This document shows positions 18,264 to 26,036 of a stretch of 64,000 bases of DNA, piece by piece. How positions within the stretch are numbered: position 1 is the first letter of the stretch; every line of letters starts with the position of its first letter. The notes under the pieces are model-generated. The model ran no database searches. It saw only the letters and a program-made list of their open reading frames with translations, and was not told the DNA's origin. This DNA is from Paenibacillus sp. FSL R10-2734 (lineage in GTDB: Bacteria > Bacillota > Bacilli > Paenibacillales > Paenibacillaceae). Where the stretch lies: contig NZ_CP150170.1 in NCBI RefSeq assembly GCF_037963865.1, positions 372,001 to 436,000 on the forward strand. Direction: 5' to 3'. Made by a program: the position numbers and the translations under genes.

Positions 18264-19253
18264 ATGAAAGCAATCGTACATGCTGGGATGAGCGGCTTGA
18301 AGGGCTTGACATATAAAGACATTGTGGACAAACAGCCGGGCTTCGGCGAAGTAAAAGTAAGGCTGAAAACCGCAGGGTTAAATCATCGAGACTTATTTCT
18401 CATGGCGGATCGAATAAATGAGGATGCTCCCCTGATTATGGGTTCCGATGGCGCGGGTATCATTGAAGCGGTAGGTGAAGGCGTAACATCCCTTACTGTA
18501 GGCACCGATGTAATTATTAATCCGTGTATCGGATGGGAAATCACCCATGATGTCCCGAACGTTCCGGCCATAGTGGGCGGCCCTTCAAATGGTACATTTG
18601 CCGAGTCTATCATCATCCCTGCGCAAAATGCCATCAGCAAGCCAGCTTATTTATCTTGGGAAGAAGCGGGCGTGTTGCCCTTGTCTGCTTTGACAGCCTA
18701 TCGGGCTTTGTTTACGAGAGGTCGCTTACAGCAAGGCGAACATATCCTTATTCCAGGTATTGGTGGCGGTGTGGCAACTTATGCCATGCTTATGGCTTCA
18801 GCAGCGGGTGCACGAGTCAGTGTCACATCACGAAGTGAATCAAAAAGGCAACTTGCTCTTGCACATGGGGCAGATCATGCCTTTGACAGTCATAGTGATT
18901 GGAAGGAAAGTATGAAAGGAGAAACAGTGGATCTCATCTTGGACAGTATCGGGCCAGTTACGTTCCAACAGTACTTTGATATCATTAAGCCAAATGGCCG
19001 GATTGTTACGTTTGGAGCAAGCTCAGGAGATCGAATGGAAATAGCTGCACGATCCATATTTTACCCCCAAATCAGTATCATCGGCACCTCAATGGGAAGC
19101 AGTGAAGAGTTTATTGCGATGCTTGAATTTATGGAATTTCACTCGATACGCCCTATCATTGACAGTGTGTATCCCTTACAAGACACCCTTCAAGCCTTTC
19201 AGCGAATGCAACAAGGGCAGCAGTCTGGCAATATTGGAATAAGAATTAATTGA
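18264..19253 (+). CDS. Zinc-type alcohol dehydrogenase / quinone oxidoreductase-like protein
   Basis: 329-aa medium-chain dehydrogenase/reductase. The N-terminal GroES-like domain contains NHRDLFLMADR and GSDGAGIIEAVGEGV; the nucleotide-binding domain starts with the glycine-rich GIGGGVATYAMLMASAAGA (about 168-186). An SRSESKRQLA segment after the second strand fits NADP preference. The catalytic zinc ligands of true alcohol dehydrogenases are not obvious, so it is more likely a quinone or enone reductase. A good ribosome site GGAGGAA precedes the ATG. It is paired divergently with the LysR gene and followed directly by a terminator that begins at the stop codon. Confidence 0.85.
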   Translation: MKAIVHAGMSGLKGLTYKDIVDKQPGFGEVKVRLKTAGLNHRDLFLMADRINEDAPLIMGSDGAGIIEAVGEGVTSLTVGTDVIINPCIGWEITHDVPNVPAIVGGPSNGTFAESIIIPAQNAISKPAYLSWEEAGVLPLSALTAYRALFTRGRLQQGEHILIPGIGGGVATYAMLMASAAGARVSVTSRSESKRQLALAHGADHAFDSHSDWKESMKGETVDLILDSIGPVTFQQYFDIIKPNGRIVTFGASSGDRMEIAARSIFYPQISIIGTSMGSSEEFIAMLEFMEFHSIRPIIDSVYPLQDTLQAFQRMQQGQQSGNIGIRIN

Positions 19254-19283
19254 AAAAAGACACCTCTCAAGGTGTCTTTTATT
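19253..19283. terminator. Bidirectional terminator after the oxidoreductase gene
   Basis: AAAAAAGACACC-TCTCA-AGGTGTCTTTT: stem with A-tract and T-tract, so it can act on both strands. The same hairpin, almost base for base, recurs at 22254. Confidence 0.8.
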
Positions 19284-19325
19284 TACTCCATATGGAACCG
19301 AGGCGTGGCATGGCAAATCCATTAG
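19253..19325. repeat. Direct repeat A of the ssrA-side series
   Basis: The terminator AAAAAAGACACC...GGTGTCTTTT is followed after a few bases by ACTCCATATGGAACCGAG and then GCGTGGCATGGCAAATCCA. The same order, with few changes, occurs at 22254-22325. The part up to CCGAG also recurs at 23890-23940, where it leads into the tmRNA-like fragment. Confidence 0.65.
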
Positions 19326-19395
19326 CCGCCGTGTGTTCTAGGGCATGCAAGTATTTCCACCGCAACATGCCAAGAGTCAGCAACCATCTATCCTT

Positions 19396-20712
19396 TTACG
19401 TGGCGCTAACACGTCGTTTAGCAAGCGCCATCGCGGCAGCATAGCCGGAGCTCCAGGCCCATTGCAGGTTATAGCCGCCGCAATCTCCATCGACATCCAT
19501 CACTTCACCTGCCAAATACAGCCCAGGGACTAACTTAGATTCTAACGTTCCTTCGATTAGCTCCGTCGTATCGATGCCACCGGCTGTTGTTTGTGCATTC
19601 GTGAAGCTGTTGGTATCGGTCACTTTAAATTCCCAACGTTTCAAGATTCGATAAAATATTTTCTTGGTTTTCCATGATAAATCCATACAAAGCAAGTGCG
19701 GCTGTTGATCAATTCCAGCCTCCTTCAGCAGAACTGGAATCAGTTTCTTGCTGACGATGCCCACAAAAGAATCGGCAACCGTCCGGTGTCCGAAGATCCC
19801 CCAGTGGATCTCCAGAAAATCAATTAACTCTTCCTCCGTGCGCTCCGGCATTAAATCAACCGACAATGTCACCGATTCTCCTATTCCGAGATTATACGCA
19901 GCCTTTCTGCTGAGCTGAAGTATGGGCGGGCCCGAGATACCATAGTCCGTAAAAAGAATCTCACCAGACTCAGTGCGGATGACTTCATTGTTTACGATAA
20001 CATGGGCCTCTCCCTCAAATTTGATGCCCGATAGTTCCTTCAAATACGGATAATCCAGCTTCAATTGTACAATGCCTGGCACCGGGTTGATCAGGGTGTG
20101 CCCCAGACGTTGGACAAGCGTATAACCGGAGCCGTCCGTTCCCGTTTTGGGAGCGGTAAGGCCGCCTGCACATAGAAAAAGATAGTCGCTGGTATACACA
20201 ACCTGTTCCTCTGTCTCCGTCTGGCAGGTTATCGCGAACCGCGGATGTCCCGCCGAAACGGTAACATCCAACACTTTATGTTTATAATATACGGGAACAT
20301 TCCGATCCTCCAGCGCCAGCTTAAATACACCCGGCACCGAAGCCGCCTGCAGCGACATCGGATACATCCGGCCATTCTCCAAGCTTACAAAAGGAAGCCC
20401 GAGCGAGGAGAAAAATTCGATCGTTTGGCGGACACCGAATTGCCGCAATACATGTATTGGGAATCCTTCTTGATTACTGTGATACTTGCGTGATAAAGCG
20501 GCCGCTTCATCCGTACCGGTGGCGGTGGATTGGTTCGTAATGTTGCAACGCCCGTTACCCGTCGTTATTATTTTCTTCCCAAGCCGGTCATTGCTTTCAA
20601 TAATTGCTGTATCAATACCTTGATCCCTCGCTGTAACTGCAGCCATTAGACCTGCAGCACCCCCACCGATAATGAACAGCTCGTGGTGCTTAGAAGTCTG
20701 ATCCTTATACAT
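19396..20712 (-). CDS. HI0933/BaiN-family flavoprotein, copy 1
   Basis: 438 aa. FAD-binding Rossmann motif IIGGGAAGLMAAVTARDQG near the N terminus, the family motif GNGRCNITNQ, and the C-terminal TAGGIDTTELIEGTLESK with LAGEVMDVDGDCGGYNLQWAWSSG, which closes the FAD site. This family (YhiN/HI0933, BaiN-like) contains NAD(P)/FAD-dependent oxidoreductases of mostly unknown substrate. It is the second gene of a tandem pair; the upstream copy starts its protein almost identically and the two are roughly three-quarters identical by eye. The gap between them is only 31 nt, so they form one operon. They lie between repeats A and B. Confidence 0.88.
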   Translation of the reverse strand: MYKDQTSKHHELFIIGGGAAGLMAAVTARDQGIDTAIIESNDRLGKKIITTGNGRCNITNQSTATGTDEAAALSRKYHSNQEGFPIHVLRQFGVRQTIEFFSSLGLPFVSLENGRMYPMSLQAASVPGVFKLALEDRNVPVYYKHKVLDVTVSAGHPRFAITCQTETEEQVVYTSDYLFLCAGGLTAPKTGTDGSGYTLVQRLGHTLINPVPGIVQLKLDYPYLKELSGIKFEGEAHVIVNNEVIRTESGEILFTDYGISGPPILQLSRKAAYNLGIGESVTLSVDLMPERTEEELIDFLEIHWGIFGHRTVADSFVGIVSKKLIPVLLKEAGIDQQPHLLCMDLSWKTKKIFYRILKRWEFKVTDTNSFTNAQTTAGGIDTTELIEGTLESKLVPGLYLAGEVMDVDGDCGGYNLQWAWSSGYAAAMALAKRRVSAT

Positions 20713-20743
20713 GTTAATTGATGCATCCCTTTTCCTAATAAAT

Positions 20744-22051
20744 TTATTGAATTGACTTAGCTAGCGCCATGGCGGCCACATATCCGGAACTCCAGGCCCA
20801 TTGCAGGTTATAGCCGCCGAAATCTCCGTCGACATCCATCACTTCGCCAGCCAAATACAGCCCAGGCACCAGCTTGGATTCCAGCGTCCCTTCGATGAGT
20901 TCCGACGTATCAATGCCGCCGGCTGTCACTTGCGCATTCGTAAAGCCATTGGTATCCGTCACTTTAAATTCCCAACGCTTCAAGATTCGATAAAATTTCC
21001 CCTTGGTTTTCATCGATAGATCCTGGCAAAGCAGCTCTGGCTGTTGATCTAAGCCAGTCTCTTTTAGTAGGACAGAAACAAGCTTCTTATTGAAGATGCC
21101 AACAAGGCAATCCGCCACAGTCCGGTGTCCAAAGGTCTCCCAGAGCCTTTCTAAAAACTCAACTAACTCTCCCTCCGTGCGGCCCGGCATCAGATCAACC
21201 GACAATGTTACCTGTTCTCCTCTTGCAAGATGATACGCAGCCTTCCTGCTTAGCTGAAGAATTGGCGGGCCGGTAATGCCATAGTCCGTGAAGGCAATTT
21301 CACCCTGTTCACTGCAGATGACTTTACCGTTCACAATGATATGAGCTTGTCCCTGAGATTTGATAGTGGACAGTGCCCTCATATTCGGATATTGCAGCTT
21401 CAATTGCACAATGGCCGGCAAAGGCTCAATTAGGGTGTGTCCCAGACGTTCGGCAAGTGTATACCCAGGAGGTTCTTTTCCCGCATTTGGACCGGCAAGG
21501 CCACCCGCAGATAGAAGTAGATAGTCGCTAGTATAAACAACCTCCTCCTCTGTCTCCGTTTGGCATTTTATCTTGAAGCGCGGATGATTCTTCGAAACAG
21601 TAACATCCAACACTTTGTTATTGAGGTATACTGGAACATTCCGATCCTCCAGCGCAAGCTGGAAAATATCCAGCACCGCTGCTGCCTGCAGCGACATTGG
21701 ATACATCAACCCCTCCTTCAATCTTGTAAGCGGAAGCCCGAGAAAGGAGAAAAAATCTATGGTCTGACGGATGCCAAATTGCTGCAATACCGCAAGTGGA
21801 AATCCGGCCTGATTACTGTGATACTTGTGCGATAAAGCAATTGCTTCATCCGTACCCGTTGCAGTCGATTCATTTGTAATGTTGCAGCGGCCATCACCTG
21901 TCATTAATATCTTCTTTCCAATCCGGTCGTTACTCTCCAGAATGGCAGTATCGATACCCATATCACGCGCAGTAACAGCGGCCATTAGTCCGGCAGCACC
22001 TGCGCCGATAATTAACAGCTTGTGGTGTATAGAAGTCTGATTCTCATACAT
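20744..22051 (-). CDS. HI0933/BaiN-family flavoprotein, copy 2
   Basis: 435 aa, same layout as its neighbour: IIGAGAAGLMAAVTARDMG, GDGRCNITNE, and C-terminal VTAGGIDTSELIEGTLESK. The near-identical C-terminal 100 residues and more divergent middle suggest duplication followed by either divergence or partial gene conversion. The only visible ribosome site (AAAGGAT) is about 14 nt from the ATG, rather far. The role is unknown; two copies in an otherwise remnant-rich region may mean the pair arrived on an accessory element. Confidence 0.88.
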   Translation of the reverse strand: MYENQTSIHHKLLIIGAGAAGLMAAVTARDMGIDTAILESNDRIGKKILMTGDGRCNITNESTATGTDEAIALSHKYHSNQAGFPLAVLQQFGIRQTIDFFSFLGLPLTRLKEGLMYPMSLQAAAVLDIFQLALEDRNVPVYLNNKVLDVTVSKNHPRFKIKCQTETEEEVVYTSDYLLLSAGGLAGPNAGKEPPGYTLAERLGHTLIEPLPAIVQLKLQYPNMRALSTIKSQGQAHIIVNGKVICSEQGEIAFTDYGITGPPILQLSRKAAYHLARGEQVTLSVDLMPGRTEGELVEFLERLWETFGHRTVADCLVGIFNKKLVSVLLKETGLDQQPELLCQDLSMKTKGKFYRILKRWEFKVTDTNGFTNAQVTAGGIDTSELIEGTLESKLVPGLYLAGEVMDVDGDFGGYNLQWAWSSGYVAAMALAKSIQ

Positions 22052-22253
22052 GGTTGGTCAATGCATCCTTTATCCATTTTTCTAAAAGCACAGAAACACT
22101 TTATTAAATTATAGCATAAGTGTACTGGTTTTCATTTATATCTCCTTATTAACTCATCCCCTCCTATGTTTGCCTTTTTTATCCATATATATAGCTTTAA
22201 TTTTTTTGGTCTTCACAACACTAAGACTGAATGAGCATTTCCAGAGAAAACAT

Positions 22254-22280
22254 GAAAAAAGACACCCTTCAAGGTGTCTT
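22254..22280 (-). terminator. Terminator of the retropepsin-like gene pair
   Basis: AAGACACC-TTGAAG-GGTGTCTTTTTT on the minus strand, about 90 nt after the stop codon. Confidence 0.75.
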
Positions 22281-22325
22281 TCACTGAACTCCATATGGAG
22301 CCGAGCCGTGGCTTGGCAAATCCAC
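22254..22325. repeat. Direct repeat B of the ssrA-side series
   Basis: Terminator AAAAAAGACACCCTTCAAGG..., then ACTCCATATGGAGCCGAG and CCGTGGCTTGGCAAATCCA. It matches repeat A at 19253 nearly throughout. On the minus strand the hairpin has a six-T tail and can end the retropepsin-like transcript. Confidence 0.65.
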
Positions 22326-22367
22326 AATTCGGCGGGGAATGCTACTAGAGTTGTACGCGATAGCCGT

Positions 22368-22754
22368 TTAGCAAACATTAGTTTTCAGTTGCATTTCTCC
22401 AGTGTCAATCACAGCACCTGCTTGCTTCAAGAAGTTAAAACCAAGGATTCCGTCGATCTCCATGCCATAATCCATGTTCCCGATTTCCACTTGAAAATTA
22501 TTAAGTATTGCTTCATCAACTATAATCGAGTCTAGATACTTGGTGTACACGTATTCCACACCACCTACACCCCGTATAATATCAACGATATCATTTCCTT
22601 CAGGAACCATACCAATCTCCTGCACAATATCCGCATTCAAAAGCGTACTGGCAGAGCCTGTGTCAAGCAATACCTTTTCGAGCTTTAATTCTCTTCCTTT
22701 AAACATAACAGTCATGCTTACGAAGGGTAGCCCATAAATTTCTGTTATATTCAT
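22368..22754 (-). CDS. Retropepsin-like aspartic protease domain protein
   Basis: 128 aa. The active-site triad LLDTGSASTLLNADIV (Asp about residue 31) and a second hydrophobic-hydrophobic-Gly patch, IDGILGFNFLKQAGAVID, match single-domain retropepsins that work as homodimers. The sequence has no signal peptide or membrane segment, so it is cytoplasmic. Its ATG overlaps the stop of the 88-aa gene (ATGA), so the two are translationally coupled. The substrate is unknown; regulated cleavage of a partner protein is possible. Confidence 0.75.
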   Translation of the reverse strand: MNITEIYGLPFVSMTVMFKGRELKLEKVLLDTGSASTLLNADIVQEIGMVPEGNDIVDIIRGVGGVEYVYTKYLDSIIVDEAILNNFQVEIGNMDYGMEIDGILGFNFLKQAGAVIDTGEMQLKTNVC

Positions 22755-23017
22755 CTTGGTCCTCTAATTCCCACATATCGTTCTCGCGCCACAACCTCAG
22801 GACGGGAGGTGTGAAAGAAACAATACTCTCTATAAGGGTCATCCTGATGCAGTTGACTATACCGCTTCAATGCTTTGGTAGAATCCTCATAGGAGTCGAT
22901 CACGGACATCTCTTCAATAAAACGCTGGCCTTCCTTAGAATAGGCCTTAGTCGCCTCAAGAACGACCCATTCATTAGGAAAACGCTCCTGAACTTCATCC
23001 CATCGCATCTTGGACAC
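22751..23017 (-). CDS. Small protein coupled to the retropepsin-like gene
   Basis: 88 aa, beginning MSKMRWDEVQERFPNEWVV and ending ERYVGIRGPR. No signal, membrane segment or cysteine pair; one Cys. The DEVQ..PNEWVVLEA pattern is seen in small proteins that accompany retropepsin-like genes in other bacteria, as I recall, but I cannot name a function. Ends with a 4-nt overlap with the retropepsin ATG. GGAGGTGT lies just before the ATG. A natural guess is substrate, adaptor or inhibitor of the protease. Confidence 0.7.
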   Translation of the reverse strand: MSKMRWDEVQERFPNEWVVLEATKAYSKEGQRFIEEMSVIDSYEDSTKALKRYSQLHQDDPYREYCFFHTSRPEVVARERYVGIRGPR

Positions 23018-23065
23018 CTCCGAATAAATAATTACTATATATTATAGCATATGGGGTGGTATCTT

Positions 23066-23467
23066 CTAAACCAGAGTCTGACCTCCACCCGATCTTTGGA
23101 GCTCTTTTATAAAGCGGTATCCTTCCAAAAATCCAACCACAAAAGCTTCATCTTCTCCGAGACCCTGTTCTGTGCTCATAGCCTCCTCCATAAGTCCATA
23201 TAATTCACATTGAGTCTCGTTCAAACTACTGTGTAAACGTTCAATTACATAAGATGAATCTTGGCTAGCTTTTCTGATATGAGGATTGCTAGAACGCATT
23301 CCCCACGTTTCAAGATGTCTTCTAGTGGCTACCTCGCTCAGTATTTCTCTCATTCCATCAAGATAGGCATTTTCTAGCGCTTCATATTCAGACATCGTTT
23401 CTCTTCTCTTCGGAAAATGCTTTCCCACTGTGTCCATCTTTACCATTGATATACGACAGGCTCCCAT
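23066..23467 (-). CDS. Hypothetical helical protein, 133 aa
   Basis: A charged, mainly helical protein with no membrane segment; the middle reads YLDGMREILSEVATRRHLET and the end EDEAFVVGFLEGYRFIKELQ. The ATG at 23467 has a strong site, AAAGGGGG, 8 nt upstream. An internal ATG at 23395 (MSEYEALENAYLDG) is a weaker alternative. The family is not recognised. It lies 49 nt upstream of the 88-aa gene on the same strand and may share its transcript. Confidence 0.6.
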   Translation of the reverse strand: MGACRISMVKMDTVGKHFPKRRETMSEYEALENAYLDGMREILSEVATRRHLETWGMRSSNPHIRKASQDSSYVIERLHSSLNETQCELYGLMEEAMSTEQGLGEDEAFVVGFLEGYRFIKELQRSGGGQTLV

Positions 23468-23595
23468 TCCCTATTCCCCCTTTCAAATCTACAATACTAG
23501 TGTTTCCTATTTGCTAGATTTAAAACAGCAGGAACAACAACGTTTAATACGATCTAAGCCTAAAAAACTTTATGTATATTAGGAGGGAACTACAA

Positions 23596-23811
23596 GTGTC
23601 CAAATTTAATTACTACAACAAAAATACTGATAACAAGGGTAATCATGAGGTTCATGCAGAAGACTGTTCCTACATTCCCAACTCAACAAACCGAATTTTA
23701 ATTGGTTACGAAAATAATTGTCAATCTGCTATTCAACGAGTCAAAAAAGATTCAAACAAATTAAATTATGATGGTTGCTACTTCTGCTGTAGGGATTGTC
23801 ACACTGGCTAA
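23596..23811 (+). CDS. Small Cys/His-rich protein, 71 aa
   Basis: GTG start with AGGAGGGA 7 nt upstream; the open frame extends further up to 23572 but without a ribosome site. The product has the pattern YYNKNTDNKGNHEVHAEDC, then C-Q-S-A-I and a C-terminal GCYFCCRDCHTG. Five cysteines and several histidines look like a small metal-binding fold. Similar small proteins with an HEVH..C...P and a C-terminal C-x2-C occur in Bacillus relatives as I recall, without a known function. It is the only plus-strand gene between 19.3 and 37.8 kb. Confidence 0.6.
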   Translation: MSKFNYYNKNTDNKGNHEVHAEDCSYIPNSTNRILIGYENNCQSAIQRVKKDSNKLNYDGCYFCCRDCHTG

Positions 23812-23889
23812 CCCGCGCTAGTATGCTTTTCAATTACATGAGAGATATAAAATGTAACCAACCGCAAATTCTCCTTTTTACTCAACGCA

Positions 23890-23918
23890 AAAAAGCGACC
23901 AATTAAGGTCGCTTTTCT
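23890..23918. terminator. Bidirectional terminator before the tmRNA-like fragment
   Basis: AAAAAAGCGACC-AATTAA-GGTCGCTTTT. It has a six-T tail on the minus strand, ending any transcript from the 121-aa gene or the tmRNA-like fragment. Confidence 0.8.
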
Positions 23919-23929
23919 CATACTCCATA

Positions 23930-24061
23930 TGGAGCCGAGGGGAGTCGAACCCCCTGTCCGAAGACAACGACACATAAGCTTCTACGAGTGTAATCACAGT
24001 TTTGATGTCATCCTAGAAGCATTCTAACCAGCACTTGATGATTCAGTCTGATTATACTTAG
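23930..24061 (-). pseudogene. Displaced 3' fragment of a tmRNA gene
   Basis: The sequence begins TGGAGCCGAGGGGAGTCGAA and continues along the 3' part of the complete ssrA at 24689. The first ~100 bases agree at about 85-90% by eye, and the match fades over the next 30 (TAACC, GATTCAGTCTGATTAT). One extra C lies in the T-arm. The 5' acceptor half and the tag reading frame are absent, so it cannot be a working tmRNA. Such partial copies are left when an integrative element recombines into the 3' end of ssrA. Confidence 0.8.
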
Positions 24062-24064
24062 TTG

Positions 24065-24430
24065 CTAATCCCCTGCAGAATCAAGATACGCTTCAGCTTC
24101 TTCTATCGATTCGTACAAGTTTGCAATATCTTTAAACATACGATGCATTTGCGTTTTGTAGAACGCGGTAGGCGCAACATACGCCCATTTGTGTTTTGTA
24201 GAGATTCCAGCTTTCACAGCATCTTCACTAGTTGGAGCAAGAATTGCCAACACTTCTTGCTTAAATACGAGGCCACCCATAATTACAGTCATACCTGTAA
24301 ACCCTCGCTTAGTTTTCTTCAGTACTTTCGGAAATTGTTCAGCGTACGCAAGGGCATCCTCAACTTCCATACCGTCCGATGTTACAATAATCCTGTTTTT
24401 GTTTTTAACATAATCAATAGTAAAACTCAT
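24065..24430 (-). CDS. Hypothetical protein, 121 aa, possible STAS/SpoIIAA-like fold
   Basis: Cytoplasmic 121-aa protein starting MSFTIDYVKNKNRIIVTSDG and ending NLYESIEEAEAYLDSAGD. The alternation of strands and helices and the closing YESIEEAEAYL resemble SpoIIAA-like single-domain proteins, but this is only a pattern impression. The ribosome site GGAGGAA precedes the ATG. The stop is 3 nt from the tmRNA-like fragment, so the gene lies between the true ssrA and its displaced copy, the usual place for cargo of an ssrA-targeting element. Confidence 0.55.
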   Translation of the reverse strand: MSFTIDYVKNKNRIIVTSDGMEVEDALAYAEQFPKVLKKTKRGFTGMTVIMGGLVFKQEVLAILAPTSEDAVKAGISTKHKWAYVAPTAFYKTQMHRMFKDIANLYESIEEAEAYLDSAGD

Positions 24431-24656
24431 GATAGTAATTCCTCCGAATGTTTTTTGTTTTCTGGATGCTTAATACCATAATCTTATAACAGTTCGAGCT
24501 CTTATAGATGTTGTTTCGGAAAATGTGCCACTAATTATTAACTTCAAAGTGAATGATCTAATTTTAGATGTAGCCAGCATGTCTACAATGATAAACACAT
24601 TTAGTTCCCCATAAGTAGTTGTCTACATTCGGTCTACAATACAACCACTAAACAGC
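24431..24656. other. Gap between the 121-aa gene and ssrA
   Basis: AT-rich, no open frame that looks real. A short direct repeat GTCTACATTCGGTCTACAAT is present near 24621. It contains the promoter of the 121-aa gene. No integrase remnant is recognisable. Confidence 0.4.
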
Positions 24657-24685
24657 AAAAAACCCGCTATAATAGCGGGTTTTTC
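24657..24685 (-). terminator. Terminator of ssrA
   Basis: AAAAACCCGCTATTATAGCGGGTTTTTT on the minus strand in two arms: ACCCGCTA paired with TAGCGGGT, with a six-T tail, 4 nt after the tmRNA 3' end. Confidence 0.9.
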
Positions 24686-24688
24686 TTA

Positions 24689-25050
24689 TGGAGCCGAGGG
24701 GAGTCGAACCCCTGTCCGAAGATAACGGCACATAAGCTTCTACGAGTGTAGTCACAGTTTTGATGTCACCCGAGTATCGCCCCGTAACCGGCTATACGTT
24801 GGGTCAGCCTGATTATCTTCTTCCGTTGACCCCAGGCGGAGACCAGACGGCGTATCCCACTACTTGTTAGCCCCTATCCCTGTCACATGGGCGATGCAGG
24901 GTAGAAGCACGCGCGCAGTTTCTTAGGCTGCGAAAGCGTAGTTGTTTTGTTGTTTGCCGTTTAATAGGCTTTAGCGTTGATGAAGCGGACGCGTCCCCAC
25001 TACTCGCTACTCATGCTCGAACTACCCCCGTCGAATCCAAGAACGGCCCC
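24689..25050 (-). ncRNA. ssrA: tmRNA (SsrA)
   Basis: Rescues stalled ribosomes with SmpB. The 5' end GGGGCCG pairs with CGGCTCC at the 3' end to form the acceptor stem, and GGTTCGACTCC gives the T-arm. The tag reading frame runs from GGC at 24958 to TAA at 24923 and encodes GKQQNNYAFAA, so the tag is (A)GKQQNNYAFAA; YAFAA fits the C-terminal ClpXP recognition signal. The sequence after the discriminator A is TAAG, so the CCA end is not encoded. It lies about 200 nt downstream of smpB on the same strand. A TATACT -10 lies near 25158-25163, implying a ~100-nt leader removed by processing. Confidence 0.96.
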
Positions 25051-25248
25051 TCATTATAAAGGGCGCTTCGGATCAAGCGGATCTTCCAAGCAAGAGAGAT
25101 CCAATCCACAGCTTCTTATTAAAGAAGACTGTAACGAAGCAATTAACTTACTTACTCAGTATATCACATTTATCAACACTTTAACACGTAGGTTAAAGGA
25201 ATTGAAGGTGGAAACTGGAACTCATTCAAATCGTCTACTACACCTAGA

Positions 25249-25725
25249 TTATCTGGCGATCTTTTGCTTCTCACGCAATACACGCTGGATATCACGCTGA
25301 GCATCACGCTTGGCGGCAGAGTCACGTTTGTCGTACTCTTTCTTACCTTTACCAAGACCAATCAGCAGTTTCGCATAGCCATTCCGCACATAAACCTTGA
25401 GCGGCACAATCGTAAATCCATCTCGCTTGGACAAGCCCAGCAGTTTATGAATTTGCTCCTTGTGCATTAGCAATTTACGCGTACGCGTCGGATCAGTAGG
25501 GTTGGCGCGGTTACCTTGTTCAAAAGGGCTGATATGCATGTTGTGAATGTGAAGCTCACCATTCCGGATCGTAGCAAAAGCATCTCCAATATTAGCGCGG
25601 CCATTACGCAGCGACTTGATTTCAGTACCTGTCAGCACCAAGCCAGCTTCATAAGTGTCCTCGATAAAATAATCATGGGAAGCTTTTTTGTTCTGGGCAA
25701 GTACTTTCCCGTCTGCTTTTTTACC
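25249..25725 (-). CDS. smpB: SsrA-binding protein SmpB
   Basis: 158-aa partner of tmRNA that loads it onto stalled ribosomes. Family motifs: NKKASHDYFIEDTYEAGLVL, TGTEIKSLRNGRAN, and the basic C-terminal tail that enters the mRNA channel, with YDKRDSAAKRDAQRDIQRVL. The ATG at 25725 follows AAGGAGTGATTCTC; the upstream ATG at 25755 has no site and adds ten residues not found in the family. It lies next to ssrA, downstream of rnr, the usual Bacillota order. Confidence 0.97.
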   Translation of the reverse strand, partial: GKKADGKVLAQNKKASHDYFIEDTYEAGLVLTGTEIKSLRNGRANIGDAFATIRNGELHIHNMHISPFEQGNRANPTDPTRTRKLLMHKEQIHKLLGLSKRDGFTIVPLKVYVRNGYAKLLIGLGKGKKEYDKRDSAAKRDAQRDIQRVLREKQKIAR

Positions 25726-26036
25726 CATGAGAATCACTCCTTGAATCATATTCATAAGTTAAAGTAACCATGTCTCTCTAATCTTAAACGAAGACATAGT
25801 CATCGAACGTCTGATCTATATTGTAACAAATGGAATCTATTGAGCGCAAGGAATGTTCAGGCAATCCTGCATCAGCCATTTTGACAACATGTTGTCAGTA
25901 AGTTTACCCAATAGTTAGATTTAATTACATTTATTTATAAAATAAAGGTTTGTTCTTCAATCATGCACATACCCTATCACCTTTTAACTCTTTTCTATTT
26001 CCCTATCCCTATCTCTGATGGGGCCAAAGCTATATA
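25726..26036. other. Upstream half of the smpB-rnr gap
   Basis: About 310 nt of AT-rich sequence without a supported gene. It includes the smpB promoter region and a possible short palindrome CAACATGTTGTCAG near 25888. Nothing else stands out. Confidence 0.35.

Noticed and set aside
22154..22378. 74-aa minus-strand frame between repeat B and the retropepsin gene
   Set aside because: It crosses the terminator hairpin and repeat B, and has no ribosome site.
25726..25755. Ten-residue N-terminal extension of SmpB from the ATG at 25755
   Set aside because: The ATG at 25725 has a strong ribosome site and matches the family start.
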